DNA from: Rhizobium oryzihabitans
GTDB lineage: Bacteria; Pseudomonadota; Alphaproteobacteria; Rhizobiales; Rhizobiaceae
DNA length: 64,000 nt
Assembly (NCBI RefSeq): GCF_010669145.1
Contig: NZ_CP048632.1
Coordinates: 1,116,001-1,180,000 of the forward strand
Reading direction: 5' to 3'
Positions 1 to 9,923 of this stretch are shown one piece after another. A model generated the notes under the pieces. That model did no database searches. It was not told the DNA's origin and was given only the letters and a program-made list of their open reading frames with translations. A program made the translations under genes and the position numbers. Numbering within the stretch: position 1 is the stretch's first letter; every line of letters starts with the position of its first letter.

Positions 1-715
1 GGGCAATTTCGACAATGCCCGCTACAGCAGTTCCAGCGAGTGGAAGATCACGCTCGGCGTGGGTGCTGCCTATGCTCCCAAATATGAGGGCTCGGACAAG
101 CTGGAAGCGGGTGCGGTTCCGCTGGTTTCCGTTGAGTATGGCGATACGCTGAGCATCGATTTCAGCGGCGTCACCGTCAACCTGCTGAACAGCAACGGCT
201 TCAGACTGGGCGTCAAGGGCGGCTGGGAAGCCGGGCGCAAGGAAAAGGACGACAAGAAAAATCTTCGCGGAATGGGCGACATCAAGGCGGGCGGCGTGGT
301 CGGCGGCGTTATCGCCTATGGCTTCGACCCCTTCGAGGTCTATGCCAAGGTGGACAAGACAATCAGCGGCAGCGAAGGCCTGACCGCAACCGTCGGTGCA
401 AGCGTTTCGCACAAAGTCGACCAGTTCATCCTCGGCGCAGACCTTTCCGCCACGTGGGCGGACGACAAGCACATGAAATCCTATTTCGGCGTCACCTCGG
501 CCCAATCCGCCCGTTCCGGCCTGCGCCGCTATGACGCCAAATCGGGCTTCAAGCGCATCGACGCCAGCGCCTCCCTCACTTACCTTATGACCGAGAACTG
601 GTCGATCACCGGCACCGGTGGCGTCGGCTTCCTGCTGGGCGACGCCAAGGACAGCCCATTGTCGAAAAAGGATATTCAGCCATTCGCGATGGTGGGTGTA
701 GCCTACACGTTCTGA
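1..715 (+). CDS. MipA/OmpV family outer-membrane protein (5' end outside window)
   Basis: The reading frame is open from base 2 to the TGA, so about 237 C-terminal residues are visible and the start lies upstream of the window. The GTG at base 59 is internal. The visible protein has the MipA/OmpV pattern: an early stretch reading LGVGAAYAPKYEGSD, alternating short hydrophobic beta segments rich in Gly and aromatic residues, and a C-terminal YTF ending in Phe as expected for a BamA-recognised beta-barrel. Known members are outer-membrane scaffold or porin-like proteins, some linked to murein hydrolases. The exact role here is not determinable. No clear terminator follows it. Confidence 0.85.
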   Translation, partial: GNFDNARYSSSSEWKITLGVGAAYAPKYEGSDKLEAGAVPLVSVEYGDTLSIDFSGVTVNLLNSNGFRLGVKGGWEAGRKEKDDKKNLRGMGDIKAGGVVGGVIAYGFDPFEVYAKVDKTISGSEGLTATVGASVSHKVDQFILGADLSATWADDKHMKSYFGVTSAQSARSGLRRYDAKSGFKRIDASASLTYLMTENWSITGTGGVGFLLGDAKDSPLSKKDIQPFAMVGVAYTF

Positions 716-817
716 GCCGGGGCACCCGCCCAGAGAGAGGGTGCGCGGCCACTGCCAAGCCAGCCGCGCATCTTTCCCTGCACGGAGATTACCGCACGCC
801 TTGGGCGGATGGCCGGG

Positions 818-1243
818 TTAAAGGATCCTGTCCCTGTAGTCCGATGACGCCACCCAGCATTCTTCACGCTTTCCGAACCAACGGTAGCGATTGCGTGCGG
901 CATAACGATAAACGGGATCGCGCAAAAATGCGGGAATGATGCGCAGGACGGCAAGCAGCCGCCACGGCATGCCCAGCGCCTCGTAAATGCTCAAAACCGC
1001 GTCGCTGTCCTGCCGCACCCTTTCGCCTTCCACGACAAGCAGGCTGACCGGATCCTTCGGGTCCATGCCATGGCGCCGGTAGATTTCCGCACCGACGTCT
1101 CCCTGCATGGATGCCAGCCGGAAATATCCGGCCTTGTCATGCCGCAGCACGAATTGCGCATTCACGGAGCACAGCACGCATTCGGCATCGAACAGAATGA
1201 TCGGGTGGTGTCGGTCGCCGGTCGAGGGAGATGTGCTTGCCAT
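818..1243 (-). CDS. DCC family thiol-disulfide oxidoreductase (DUF393)
   Basis: The 141-residue protein carries the signature DxxCxxC at residues 19-25 (D19, C22, C25) right after a beta strand, as in the DCC/DUF393 family of small thioredoxin-fold proteins. The rest (LLVVEGERVRQDSDAVL, then aromatic and basic residues towards the C-terminus) fits the family, and the length is normal. No signal peptide is visible, so it should be cytosolic. Substrates of this family are poorly known. It lies downstream of the histidine kinase gene, 67 bp from that stop codon and on the same strand, so co-transcription is possible. Confidence 0.85.
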   Translation of the reverse strand: MASTSPSTGDRHHPIILFDAECVLCSVNAQFVLRHDKAGYFRLASMQGDVGAEIYRRHGMDPKDPVSLLVVEGERVRQDSDAVLSIYEALGMPWRLLAVLRIIPAFLRDPVYRYAARNRYRWFGKREECWVASSDYRDRIL

Positions 1244-1310
1244 CCGTCGCAGGTCCTTTTGTCGATCACGAAGCGATCTCGCCTGCGATAATCTCGCCAG
1301 ACGGCACAGT

Positions 1311-2720
1311 CTACGGCTTGGGAAGGGGAAACACCATCGAAACGGTCAATCCCGGGCAGGCCGCATTCGAGGCGTCCGTGTCTGAAAGCACGAGCGATCC
1401 GCCATGCAGTTCCATCACGGCCTCCACCAGAGACAGGCCAAGCCCCGTGCCGGGTTTGGAGCGGCTTTCGTCCAGCCGCACGAAGCGTTTCAGCACCTCG
1501 CCGCGTTTATCGGCGGGGATGCCGGGGCCATGGTCCGCAACGGAAAGCACGATGGCTTCCGGTTCCGTCACAAGGCGGACGACGAGTTTCTTGTCACCTT
1601 CGCCCTCACAGGCATATTTCATGGCATTGTCGATGAGGTTTGACAGCGCCTGTCCAATCAGTTCGCGATTGCCCTTTACGGACAGGCCAGGCTCGATTTC
1701 GGCCTCAAGCACAAGCCCGGCATCCTCGGCCACCGGCTCGTAAAGCTCGGCGCTGTCGGCGGCGATTGCCGACATGTCCACATCGGTCATTTCGGCCGCT
1801 ATCGAGCCGGCCTCGACGCGGGAAATCATCAACAGCGCGTTGAAGGTGCGGATGAGCTGGTCGGATTCGGCAATGATGCCCTCAAGTGCGGCACGCCGTC
1901 TGGTTTCGTCATCGTCGTCAAGTGCTGCGGCCGCCTTGTTGCGCAGCCGCGTCAGCGGTGTCTTGAGATCATGGGCGATATTATCGGAGACCTGCCGCAA
2001 ACCCTCGTTCAGCTTTTCGATGCGGCCGAGCATGGCGTTGAGCGAGCCGGAAAGCCGGTCGAATTCGTCGCCGGAACGGCCCTGCGGAAGGCGCTGCGAA
2101 AGGTCGCCGGCCATGATCTTCTTGGTCGCCGCCGACATGCGGTCGATACGTTTCAGCGCATTGCGGCCGATGCCGAACCAGATGAGCAGCGCGCCGCCGC
2201 CCATGATGGCCAGCGCCACCATCAGCGCGTTGCGCACCAGCGCCCGGAACTTGGTCGGTTCGCCAAGGTCGCGGCCGATCAGGATGCGCAACCCGTTATC
2301 CAGCATGAAGACATTGGCGGTGGCGAGATGCTGGACGCTGTCGCCGCTTTCGGAATAACGTTCATAACGAAAGGGGAAGCCCGTCCAGCCCTCCTTGTCG
2401 AAGACGCCGGGCTGCACGGAGGCGACGTTGCCGGCAAGGATTTCGCCGTTCGGCCCGGCAATCACGTAGAGGCTCGCTCCCGGCTGACGGGCGCGGCGCT
2501 CCATCATCCGCAGAAGTGGGTTGATGCCGCCGCGATTATAGATGCGCTGCACATCCGATACTTCCTGCAGCACCGCGTCGCGCGTCTGCTGGTTGAGCAG
2601 CCGTTCGGAAAGGGCGGTGACATAAAAGACCAGGAAGGCGGCGCAGAGCGCAAACAGCAGGATATAGAGCGCCGAAAGGCGCACCGCTGTCGACCGGAAC
2701 ACTATTCTGAGGCGAGCCAT
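1311..2720 (-). CDS. Sensor histidine kinase of an OmpR-type two-component pair
   Basis: Inner-membrane sensor kinase of about 469 residues. Order: TM1 near residues 12-34, a ~130-residue periplasmic sensor, TM2 near 165-185, HAMP, dimerisation helix with the H-box DNIAHDLKTPLTRLRN (His near 252), then an HATPase domain with the N-box NLIDNAMKYA, DHGPGIP and GTGLGLSL. The response regulator stop codon is directly upstream. A TTG at 2729 abuts that stop, and the ATG at 2720 is preferred. The pair lies beside degP as in other rhizobia, which suggests an envelope role, but the signal sensed is unknown. Confidence 0.9.
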   Translation of the reverse strand: MARLRIVFRSTAVRLSALYILLFALCAAFLVFYVTALSERLLNQQTRDAVLQEVSDVQRIYNRGGINPLLRMMERRARQPGASLYVIAGPNGEILAGNVASVQPGVFDKEGWTGFPFRYERYSESGDSVQHLATANVFMLDNGLRILIGRDLGEPTKFRALVRNALMVALAIMGGGALLIWFGIGRNALKRIDRMSAATKKIMAGDLSQRLPQGRSGDEFDRLSGSLNAMLGRIEKLNEGLRQVSDNIAHDLKTPLTRLRNKAAAALDDDDETRRRAALEGIIAESDQLIRTFNALLMISRVEAGSIAAEMTDVDMSAIAADSAELYEPVAEDAGLVLEAEIEPGLSVKGNRELIGQALSNLIDNAMKYACEGEGDKKLVVRLVTEPEAIVLSVADHGPGIPADKRGEVLKRFVRLDESRSKPGTGLGLSLVEAVMELHGGSLVLSDTDASNAACPGLTVSMVFPLPKP

Positions 2721-2729
2721 TTTCGCCAA

Positions 2730-3488
2730 TCAGCCCTCGTCCTTCATCATGTAACCCGCGCCGCGAATGGTCTTCAGCAGCGGCTTCTCGAAGTCCTTCT
2801 CGATCTTCGAGCGCAGGCGGGAGACATGCACGTCGATGACATTGGTCTGCGGGTCGAAGTGATAATCCCAAACATTTTCCAGAAGCATGGTGCGGGTCAC
2901 CACCTGGCCGGCATTCTTCATGAGATATTCCAGCAGGCGGAATTCACGCGGCTGCAGCAGGATTTCCTTGCCGCCCCGGCGGACATCATGCGACAGCCGG
3001 TCAAGCTCAAGATCGCCGACGCGGTAGACCATGTCCTGCTCGGGCTTGCCCTTGCGGCGGCCAAGCACCTCGATGCGGGCGAGCAGTTCGGAAAAGGCAT
3101 AGGGCTTCGGCAGATAATCGTCGCCGCCGGCACGCAGGCCGGTGACGCGGTCATCCACCTGCCCCAGCGCGGAAAGGATCAGAACCGGCGTCTCGATGCC
3201 GCGGCGGCGCAGCTCGCTGATGACGGAAAGCCCGTCGCGGCGCGGCAACATGCGGTCGATCACCATCACATCGTATGCATTCTCGCAGCCCATGAACAGG
3301 CCGCTCTCGCCGTCGCTGGCGTGATCGGCGACAATCCCGGCTTCGCGGAACGCCTTGGTCATATAGGCCGCAGCCTCGAGGTCGTCTTCAATCACAAGAA
3401 TCTTCATGTGCGGGACAATAGCGCCCTCGCCCTTTTCCACACAACCGGAAAGAGATGCGACAGACATTTCCTGAACCTTGTTTTCCAT
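2730..3488 (-). CDS. OmpR/PhoB-family response regulator with N-terminal extension
   Basis: Receiver domain with the acidic pocket (IEDD), phospho-acceptor Asp in VMVIDRMLP and a C-terminal winged helix ending in the typical TIRGAGYMM. The receiver itself starts at an ATG at 3407, but no Shine-Dalgarno sequence precedes that codon. The ATG at 3488 has a perfect GGAGGAAAT seven bases upstream, so I choose it; it adds 27 residues before the receiver. If the inner ATG were used, the protein would be 225 residues. The stop lies 9 bp from the kinase ATG, so the two genes are one operon. Confidence 0.85.
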   Translation of the reverse strand: MENKVQEMSVASLSGCVEKGEGAIVPHMKILVIEDDLEAAAYMTKAFREAGIVADHASDGESGLFMGCENAYDVMVIDRMLPRRDGLSVISELRRRGIETPVLILSALGQVDDRVTGLRAGGDDYLPKPYAFSELLARIEVLGRRKGKPEQDMVYRVGDLELDRLSHDVRRGGKEILLQPREFRLLEYLMKNAGQVVTRTMLLENVWDYHFDPQTNVIDVHVSRLRSKIEKDFEKPLLKTIRGAGYMMKDEG

Positions 3489-3574
3489 GAGATTTCCTCC
3501 GAAGACATGGCCTTGAGCACTATCGCGCTTCAAGGCGGAACAATCGCCTATGGATCAGGCGGGTGCCGCTTGTT

Positions 3575-3695
3575 TCTTCTCCCCGCCGGGGAGAAGTCCG
3601 CGGCAGCGGGATGAGGGGGCGACGTTAGCGATAGACCGAGGGGTTGCCCCTCATCTGCCCCTTCGGGGCATCTTCTCCCCGGCGGGGAGAAGAAA
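3575..3695. repeat. Palindromic intergenic repeat, family B, copy 1
   Basis: About 120 bp flanked by inverted TTCTCCCCG...CGGGGAGAA arms. The inner region contains GGCAGCGGGATGAGGGGGCGA and CCCCTCATCTG.CCCTTCGGG. Two further copies with the same arms and inner blocks lie at 23580-23704 and 62755-62876. It fills most of the gene-free stretch between the response regulator and degP. Confidence 0.85.
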
Positions 3696-3748
3696 CGGGC
3701 CGCAACGCCCTGCCATACTCAACCGCCCCATCTCAAGAGCGGGATACG

Positions 3749-3778
3749 ACGCCGGCTCCCAAAAGAACCGGCATCGTC
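3749..3778 (-). terminator. Hairpin downstream of degP (possible terminator)
   Basis: Minus-strand transcript folds GATGCCGGTTC against GAGCCGGCGTC about 10 bp after the degP stop codon. There is no following U tract, so intrinsic termination is uncertain; it may act as an mRNA 3' stabiliser. Confidence 0.4.
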
Positions 3779-3788
3779 ATTCTAATTA

Positions 3789-5360
3789 TCAACCCTGGTC
3801 GATATCCAGAGCGATGAAGCGGCTGCCGTCGTCCGTCTGGATCTGGAACAGCGCCTTGGAGCGACCGTCCTTCTTGGCCTGTTCGAGGATTTTCTCGATA
3901 TCGGCGGCGGAAGCGACCTGCTGGTTGTTGACGGAGGTGATCTTCTCACCCGTCTTCAGGCCACGGGCAGCGGCGTCGCTGTCGGGATCGACATCGGTGA
4001 TGGCAAGGCCGTTGCCGTCATCGGCGGGCGAAACCGTCAGGCCGAGGCTGGACAGGACCTTCTCGCTGGAAGACTGGCTGCCCTTGTCGTCGTTCTGGGT
4101 CGGCGTCGCCTTGGAAGCGTCGTCGCTTGCGAGATCACCAAGCGTCACCGTGACCGACTGCGACTTGCCGCCGCGCCAGAGCGAGATTTCAACCTTGGCG
4201 TTGGGCGCCATGCCGCCGATGCGGCGCGACAGGTCGCGGGCATCCTTGACCGGCTCGCCATTGACGGCGGTGATGATGTCACCCTGCTTGATGCCTGCCT
4301 TGTCGCCCGGCGAACCGGACTGCGGCGACACGACGAGCGCACCGCTGGCTTCGGAAAGGCCGAGCGATTCGGCGATATCCTTGCTGACAGGCTGGATCTG
4401 CACGCCGAGCCAGCCGCGTTCGACCTTGCCGTCCTTCTGCAGGTCGGCAATCACGTCCTTGGCGACGGATGCCGGAATAGCGAAGGCGATACCGACATTG
4501 CCGCCGGAGGGCGAGAAGATGGCGGTGTTGATGCCGACCACTTCGCCGTTGAGATTGAAAGCGGGACCACCGGAGTTGCCACGGTTCACGGCCGCGTCGA
4601 TCTGCAGGTAGTCGTCATAGGGCCCGGAGCCGATATCGCGACCACGGGCGGAAATGATGCCCGAGGTGACCGTGCCGCCGAGGCCGAACGGGTTGCCGAC
4701 GGCAACGACCCAGTCACCGACGCGGATCTTGCTGTCATCGGCAAACTGCACATAGGTGAACTTGCGGTTCACATCGACCTTCAGGAGCGCCAGATCGGTG
4801 CGCGGGTCGCGACCGACGAGCTTGGCTTCGAGTTCCGTGCCGTCGTTCATGACGATCGTATAGGCGGAACCGTCGTCGACCACATGGTTGTTGGTGACGA
4901 TATAACCGTCTTCGGAGATGAAGAAGCCGGAGCCCTGAGCAACCGGGCGCAGCGGACCCTTGCCGTCACGGTGGCGGTTCGGGCCACGGTCGGAGCGATC
5001 CTGGTTCTGGCCGCCGCCGAATTCCTTGAAGAAACGCTTCAGCGGATGGTCGTCGGGCAGCTGGTCGAGACCACGTCCGCCGAAATTGAAGGAGAAGTTG
5101 CTGGCATCATCGGAAGCGGGCTGCACATTCGACTGTACGCGAACGGAGACGACCGCGGGCGAAACGGCATCAACCACATTGGCGAAGCTCGGAACCTGCG
5201 GCGCAGTCACCTCGACCGGAGCGGCAAGGGAATGGACGATCGGTGCTGCAATGCCGGTTGAGAGCATCAGCGCGGCAAGGCCGCCAACGGTCGTGGCCTT
5301 CAGAGCCGTCTTCAGCGAGGCCGTCTTCAGTGAGGAACGTCCGTTTTGCGATTGAGACAT
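3789..5360 (-). CDS. degP: Periplasmic serine protease DegP/HtrA family
   Basis: 523-residue HtrA-type protease and chaperone. An N-terminal hydrophobic export signal (about residues 25-47) is followed by the trypsin-like domain with the catalytic triad H159 (TNNHVVDDG), D189 (RTDLALLK) and S263 (GNSGGPAFN), then two PDZ domains (roughly residues 300-390 and 425-515). A low-complexity Gln/Arg/Gly loop at about 113-138 matches the LA-loop region. Start ATG has GAAGG upstream. It degrades or refolds misfolded envelope proteins. It sits between the cytochrome c maturation genes and a two-component pair, the same arrangement I know from other rhizobia. Confidence 0.93.
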   Translation of the reverse strand: MSQSQNGRSSLKTASLKTALKATTVGGLAALMLSTGIAAPIVHSLAAPVEVTAPQVPSFANVVDAVSPAVVSVRVQSNVQPASDDASNFSFNFGGRGLDQLPDDHPLKRFFKEFGGGQNQDRSDRGPNRHRDGKGPLRPVAQGSGFFISEDGYIVTNNHVVDDGSAYTIVMNDGTELEAKLVGRDPRTDLALLKVDVNRKFTYVQFADDSKIRVGDWVVAVGNPFGLGGTVTSGIISARGRDIGSGPYDDYLQIDAAVNRGNSGGPAFNLNGEVVGINTAIFSPSGGNVGIAFAIPASVAKDVIADLQKDGKVERGWLGVQIQPVSKDIAESLGLSEASGALVVSPQSGSPGDKAGIKQGDIITAVNGEPVKDARDLSRRIGGMAPNAKVEISLWRGGKSQSVTVTLGDLASDDASKATPTQNDDKGSQSSSEKVLSSLGLTVSPADDGNGLAITDVDPDSDAAARGLKTGEKITSVNNQQVASAADIEKILEQAKKDGRSKALFQIQTDDGSRFIALDIDQG

Positions 5361-5516
5361 GGTGTACCTTCTTTCTTCATTCAGACTGGGGCCCGTTTGA
5401 CCGGGATGGAAGCGGTGGATGATGAAGATATAGGAGGCAACACCTTACGGCGAAGTGTCTGACGAATGAAAAATCCGTAATGTTGAAAAAGAACCGGGGA
5501 CCGATATGGAAATCGG

Positions 5517-5981
5517 TTATTTTTCAATGAGATTGCGAATTCGCTCTTCTTCGTCCGCGCTCAGTTTTTCCGGCCGTTCCTGCGTTGCCCGGCGGCGCGA
5601 AAAGATGAAGACGGCAAAAACCCCGGCAAGGGTGAGGCCGATGGGCGCGCCCCACAACAGCACGGTGCGAAGGCTGAGGCGCGGTTTCAGGAGCACGAAC
5701 TCGCCATAGCGCGACACGACGTAATCGATGACCGCCTTGTCGCTGTCGCCCTCAACCAGCCGTTCGCGCACCAGAACGCGCAGATCGCGCGCCAGTTCGG
5801 CATTGCTGTCGTCGATCGACTGATTCTGGCAGACCATGCAGCGCAGCTGCGAGGTCAGGTTTCTGGCGCGCTGTTCCTGCACGGGGTCTTTCAGCACCTC
5901 GTCCGGATTGAAGGCGAAGGCTGGAGAGACCGCAAACAAGAATACGAGAAGGAGCGTAAGTCCCGCCACAACCTCCCTCAT
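5517..5981 (-). CDS. ccmH: Cytochrome c maturation protein CcmH/CycL
   Basis: 154-residue haem-lyase subunit that keeps apocytochrome thiols reduced. The signal peptide covers about residues 1-23, the LRCxxC motif has C48 and C51 (LRCMVCQNQ), and a C-terminal membrane anchor lies near 105-128. It ends the ccmI-ccmE-ccmF-ccmH operon. The ATG falls inside the terminal inverted repeat of a family A element that separates it from ccmF, so the usual overlap with ccmF is lost. The ATG has only AGGA one base upstream, and a GTG five codons in follows AGGGAGG. The true start is therefore uncertain by a few residues. Confidence 0.88.
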   Translation of the reverse strand: MREVVAGLTLLLVFLFAVSPAFAFNPDEVLKDPVQEQRARNLTSQLRCMVCQNQSIDDSNAELARDLRVLVRERLVEGDSDKAVIDYVVSRYGEFVLLKPRLSLRTVLLWGAPIGLTLAGVFAVFIFSRRRATQERPEKLSADEEERIRNLIEK

Positions 5982-6092
5982 TCCTGTGCTTGTCACAGGA
6001 ATCCAGCCAGCCCAAGTCCTTGGGCTGAAAGGAGTCTTTCGCCGCGCAGACGCGCGTCGACTGGATTCCTGTGACAGGCACAGGAATGAGGG
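5975..6092. repeat. Palindromic intergenic repeat, family A, copy 1
   Basis: 118 bp. Outer arms CCCTCATTCCTGTG... / ...CACAGGAATGAGGG form an inverted repeat. The core reads CCAGCCAGCCCAAG..CTTGGGCTG, then CGCCGCGCAGACGCGCGTCGA. Shared with copies at 19110, 27391, 34362 and 36239. It is inserted between ccmF and ccmH and contains the ccmH initiation codon. Confidence 0.92.
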
Positions 6093-6106
6093 TAGCAAGG
6101 CCACAC

Positions 6107-8100
6107 TCATTCCGCCGCCTCCGGCATCGCGGCCGTTTTTGCCGGCTTTGCCTTGCGGTTCGGCGCACCCACCCGCAACCGCCTGTCGGAGAGCGAGATG
6201 AAACCGCCCGCCATCATGAACAGCGTGCCGCCCCAGATGCACAGGATGAAGGGTTTCCACCAGATGCGCACCACCATGCCGCCATCGTCCATGGGGTCAC
6301 CCAGCGAGACGTAAAGCTGGCTGAGGCCGAAGGTCAGGATACCGGCTTCCGTCGTCGGCATGCGGCGCGCGGTATAGAGCCGTTTGGACGACCAGACATC
6401 GGCCACCTCCACACCGGCCTTGCGGATGGTGAAATGGCCGCGATCCTCGGTGAAGTTCGGGCCGACGGCATGGCGGATACCATCGAAGGTGAGGCTGTAG
6501 CCGCCCGCCTCCGCCACCATGCCCTGTTTCATTTCCAGCACCGTTTCGGTCTCGAAGGTGGTGACGATGACGATGCCGAGCACGGTGATGCCAAGCCCCA
6601 TATGCGCCAGCGCGGTGCCGAAGGCCGAGCGCGGCAGGCCCTTCAGGCGACGGAACGCGATACCGAAGGCCAGCTTGCCGAAATTGGCGCGATACCAGAG
6701 ATCGGCCAACGCGCCGAGGATCAGCCAGAAACCGGCCGCGATGCCGAGCGCCGCCAGCACCGGACCGCCATTTTCCACGTACCAGAGCGTCAGCCCGGCA
6801 AGGGCAGCAATCGCCGCCGCCACATAAAGCCGCTGGAAGGCGCCCAGCAGATCGCCGCGTTTCCAGGCCAGCATCGGGCCAAAGGGCGTGACGATCAGGA
6901 TCGGGATCATCAGCAGGCCGAAGGTGAGATTGAAGAATGGCGCGCCGACCGAGATCTTCTCCCCCGTCAGGGTCTCGAGAATGAGCGGGTACAGCGTGCC
7001 GATCAGCACGGTCGCGGTCGAGACCGGCAGGATCAGGTTGTTGAGGACGAGCGCCCCTCGCGCGAGATCGGCGCGAACAGGCCGCCAGCTTTCAGCGAAG
7101 GCGCACGCCATGCAAAGAGCGCAAAGGCTCCGCCGATAAAGATCGTAAGAATGCCGAGAATGAAGATGCCGCGGCTCGGATCGGTGGCGAAGGCATGGAC
7201 CGAGGTCAAAACGCCGGAACGGACGAGGAAGGTGCCGAGCAGCGACAGGGAAAAGGTCATGATCGCCAGAAGCACGGTCCAGATCTTCAGCGCCTCGCGC
7301 TTTTCCATGACAAGCGCCGAATGCAGGAGCGCGGTTCCGGCAAGCCACGGCATGAAAGAAGCGTTTTCCACCGGATCCCAGAACCACCAGCCGCCCCAGC
7401 CGAGTTCGTAATAGGCCCAGTAGGAACCCATGGAGATACCGGCGGTCAGGAAGGTCCAGGCGGCAAGCGTCCATGGCCTGACCCAGCGTGCCCAGGCCGC
7501 ATCGATGCGGCCTTCCAGAAGGGCTGCGACAGCGAAGGAGAAGCAGACGGAAAAGCCGACATAACCGAGATAAAGCAGCGGCGGATGGATCGCGAGACCG
7601 AAATCCTGAAGGATCGGGTTCAGGTCCTGCCCCTCGGCCGGCACCGGCTCCAGACGCAGGAACGGATTGGACGTCAGGAGGATGAACAGCAGGAAGGCGA
7701 CGGAAATCCAGGCCTGTACGGAAAGCACATTGGCTTTCAGCGTTTCCGGAAGATTGCGACCGAAGACGGCAACAAGCGCGCTGAAAAACACCAGAATGAG
7801 CAACCACAGCAGCATCGAGCCTTCGTGGTTGCCCCACACACCCGTCAGCTTGTAAAGCGTCGGCATCAGCGAATGGGAGTTTTCCCAGACGTTGCGAACG
7901 GAAAAATCCGAGACGGCATAGGCCCTTGTCAACGCAGCAAAAGACAAGGCCACCAGCAGGAACATCACGATGGAGCCGAGCGAGGCGACATCCATCAGCG
8001 CACGGTCGTTGCGCCGCGCGCCGATCACCGGCAAGGTCGAGACGATCAGCCCCACGGCGAGCGCCAGAACCAGAACATAGTGGCCGATCTCGTTGATCAT
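6107..8100 (-). pseudogene. ccmF: Cytochrome c haem lyase subunit CcmF/CycK, one frameshift
   Basis: Large polytopic membrane protein that passes haem from holo-CcmE to apocytochrome c. Intact it would be 664 residues. The N-terminal ~349 residues are in one frame, including the haem-handling tryptophan-rich WWD segment at 236-250 (GWGGWWFWDPVENASFMPW). The remainder, beginning ALVLNNLILPVSTATV, is in another. The break is at the CCCC run 7054-7057, and one extra G on the coding strand restores REGALVLNN. The start overlaps the ccmE stop (ATGA). A real loss would abolish c-type cytochromes, and the same kind of lesion recurs in six other genes here, so a sequencing error is likely. Confidence 0.9.
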
Positions 8101-8603
8101 TTTGTCGCTCCGGTCTTGTCGGCCGAAGCCCCCTCAGTCGCAGCGCCCGAAGGCTGTCCGCCCTCTTCCGTGTGCTGCCACAGGCCCTTGTCCTTCAGCC
8201 GGTCGGCCACTTCCTTCGGCATGTAGTTCTCGTCATGCTTGGCCAGCACGCTGTCGGCCACGAAGCCGTGGGTGGCTGCATCAAAAACGCCTTCCGTCAC
8301 CACGCCCTGCCCTTCGCGGAAGAGATCGGGCAGGATGCCGGTATAGCTGACCGGCACGTTCGCTTCACCGTCGGTCACGGTGAAGCTCACCGTGCGGCCT
8401 TCGCCGCGCTTGACGGAGCCTTCCGCCACCAGCCCGCCAAGGCGAATGCGGGTGCCGGGATCGACCGGCGTCTTCTCCAGATCGGCCGGCATGTAGAAAT
8501 AGGCAATGGACTGGCCGAAGGCGAACATGACGAGCAGCACGGCTGCAACGATGAAGCTCATGCCGCCGCCGATGATCGCCAGACGTTTCTGTTTGCGGGT
8601 CAT
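8097..8603 (-). CDS. ccmE: Haem chaperone CcmE/CycJ
   Basis: 168-residue membrane-anchored periplasmic chaperone that binds haem covalently and delivers it to CcmF. One N-terminal TM (about residues 8-29), an OB-fold, then the haem-binding motif [11 protein letters not shown] with His123 and Tyr127. The C-terminal tail is Ala/Gly/Thr-rich and disordered. The start overlaps the ccmI stop and the stop overlaps the ccmF start, both as ATGA, showing tight translational coupling. Confidence 0.95.
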   Translation of the reverse strand: MTRKQKRLAIIGGGMSFIVAAVLLVMFAFGQSIAYFYMPADLEKTPVDPGTRIRLGGLVAEGSVKRGEGRTVSFTVTDGEANVPVSYTGILPDLFREGQGVVTEGVFDAATHGFVADSVLAKHDENYMPKEVADRLKDKGLWQHTEEGGQPSGAATEGASADKTGATK

Positions 8604-9763
8604 TGCGTCACTCCCTGCGGCATCGCATTCTGCGGCGCGTTCCCCCGAAGCGGCCCGGCCGAAACGCCCAGCTCCTTCGCCAGCGCCAGAAGCTGCCTGC
8701 CCTGCTCACCCTCCGGCGGGAAAGCCTTCAGTCCCGCCCGCAGGGCCTCTCCGGCCTTGGCTTCGTTCTTCAGCACGGAATAGGCGCGCACCAGCCGCAT
8801 CCAGCCCTCAAAATCAGCCGGGTTATCCTTCAGCTTGGCGTCAAGGCTCGCCACCATGCCCTCGATCATCGCCTGCCGGTCGGCAGGCGTCATGTCGTTT
8901 GCCGCCGCCACGTCACCTGCGGTCGGGCCGGGTGCGGCAGGGGCCGCCGCGCCACCGGTCCGGGCAAGGTGTTCGCGCACCAGCGGCAGCCATGGCGCGC
9001 CGGCCGGCGCATCGGCGGCCAGTGCGGCAAAGGCTGCACGCGCCTCTTCCGCCTTGCCCGCCTGCTCCAGCGCGAGCGCCAGGTAAAAGCGGGCGCGCGG
9101 ATTGCCGGACTTCAGCCGTTCGGCCTCAGCAAAAGCGTCGCGCGCGGCCTCGATGACGATGCCATCATTGCCCGCCACCAGCGTTTCGCCAAGCCCCGTC
9201 AGCCGTTCCGGGCTGGGTCCGAGAAGACGAATAGCGTTGCGATAGGCAAGCTCGGCATCGCCGAGCCGCATCGTCTTGAAATAGATCGGCGCGAGAATAT
9301 CCCAGCCGGCGCCGTCATTCGGGTTCTCCGCCAGATGCCTTTCGGCCCGGGCGATCAGCAGGTTCATGTCGTTGCCGGGTTTTTCAAGACGTGCCTCCAG
9401 CGGCATGTCCGGCGCATCCGGACTGCCGTTCCAGATGTAAAGACAGAGCCCGAGTGCCGGCAGCAGCACGGTGATGAGGGTCGCGGCGAGATTGTGTCTC
9501 AGCGGTCGGGTGCTGCTCTCAGCATTTTGTCCGGCATCGGCAGCGGCAAGCAGCCGGCGGCCGATTTCGGCGCGGGCATATTCGGCCTCCGTCTCGCCGA
9601 TCAGGCCTGCGGCGCGTTCACGGTCCAGTTCGGCAAGCTGGTCGCGATAGACGGCAACTTCGCCGTCGCGGCGCGTCTCAGCCACCTCGGTCTTCCGCAT
9701 CAGCGGGTACATCAGGACGATGGCGACAGCCGCCGTCAGTATCGCAACGACAATCCAGAACAT
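8600..9763 (-). CDS. ccmI: Cytochrome c maturation apocytochrome chaperone CcmI/CycH
   Basis: About 387 residues. TM1 is at the N-terminus ([20 protein letters not shown]), followed by a conserved coiled region ([18 protein letters not shown]), a second TM near residues 95-115, and a periplasmic TPR-like region rich in Ala/Leu helices (for example [22 protein letters not shown]). CcmI binds apocytochrome c C-termini for the CcmF/CcmH ligase. It is the first gene of the ccmI-E-F-H operon. A TTG three codons upstream at 9772 is an alternative start; the ATG matches usual family starts. Confidence 0.9.
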   Translation of the reverse strand: MFWIVVAILTAAVAIVLMYPLMRKTEVAETRRDGEVAVYRDQLAELDRERAAGLIGETEAEYARAEIGRRLLAAADAGQNAESSTRPLRHNLAATLITVLLPALGLCLYIWNGSPDAPDMPLEARLEKPGNDMNLLIARAERHLAENPNDGAGWDILAPIYFKTMRLGDAELAYRNAIRLLGPSPERLTGLGETLVAGNDGIVIEAARDAFAEAERLKSGNPRARFYLALALEQAGKAEEARAAFAALAADAPAGAPWLPLVREHLARTGGAAAPAAPGPTAGDVAAANDMTPADRQAMIEGMVASLDAKLKDNPADFEGWMRLVRAYSVLKNEAKAGEALRAGLKAFPPEGEQGRQLLALAKELGVSAGPLRGNAPQNAMPQGVTQ

Positions 9764-9923
9764 AAGGCTCAATTACTCGAATGCGCGGCACATGGAAACA
9801 TGAAGCGCGGCAATGACGTGAATTTGAGACATCACGCCGCACCGCCAGCACATTCCGCCTGTGCCGCCATGCCTCTTCCTGTCATTGCGCGGGGTTCGCG
9901 ACCTTGATTTACGTCAAAGTGAT

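Noticed and set aside
1971..3614. 547-codon plus-strand open frame antisense to the two-component pair
   Set aside because: Shadow of the response regulator and kinase; no start signal and no domain.
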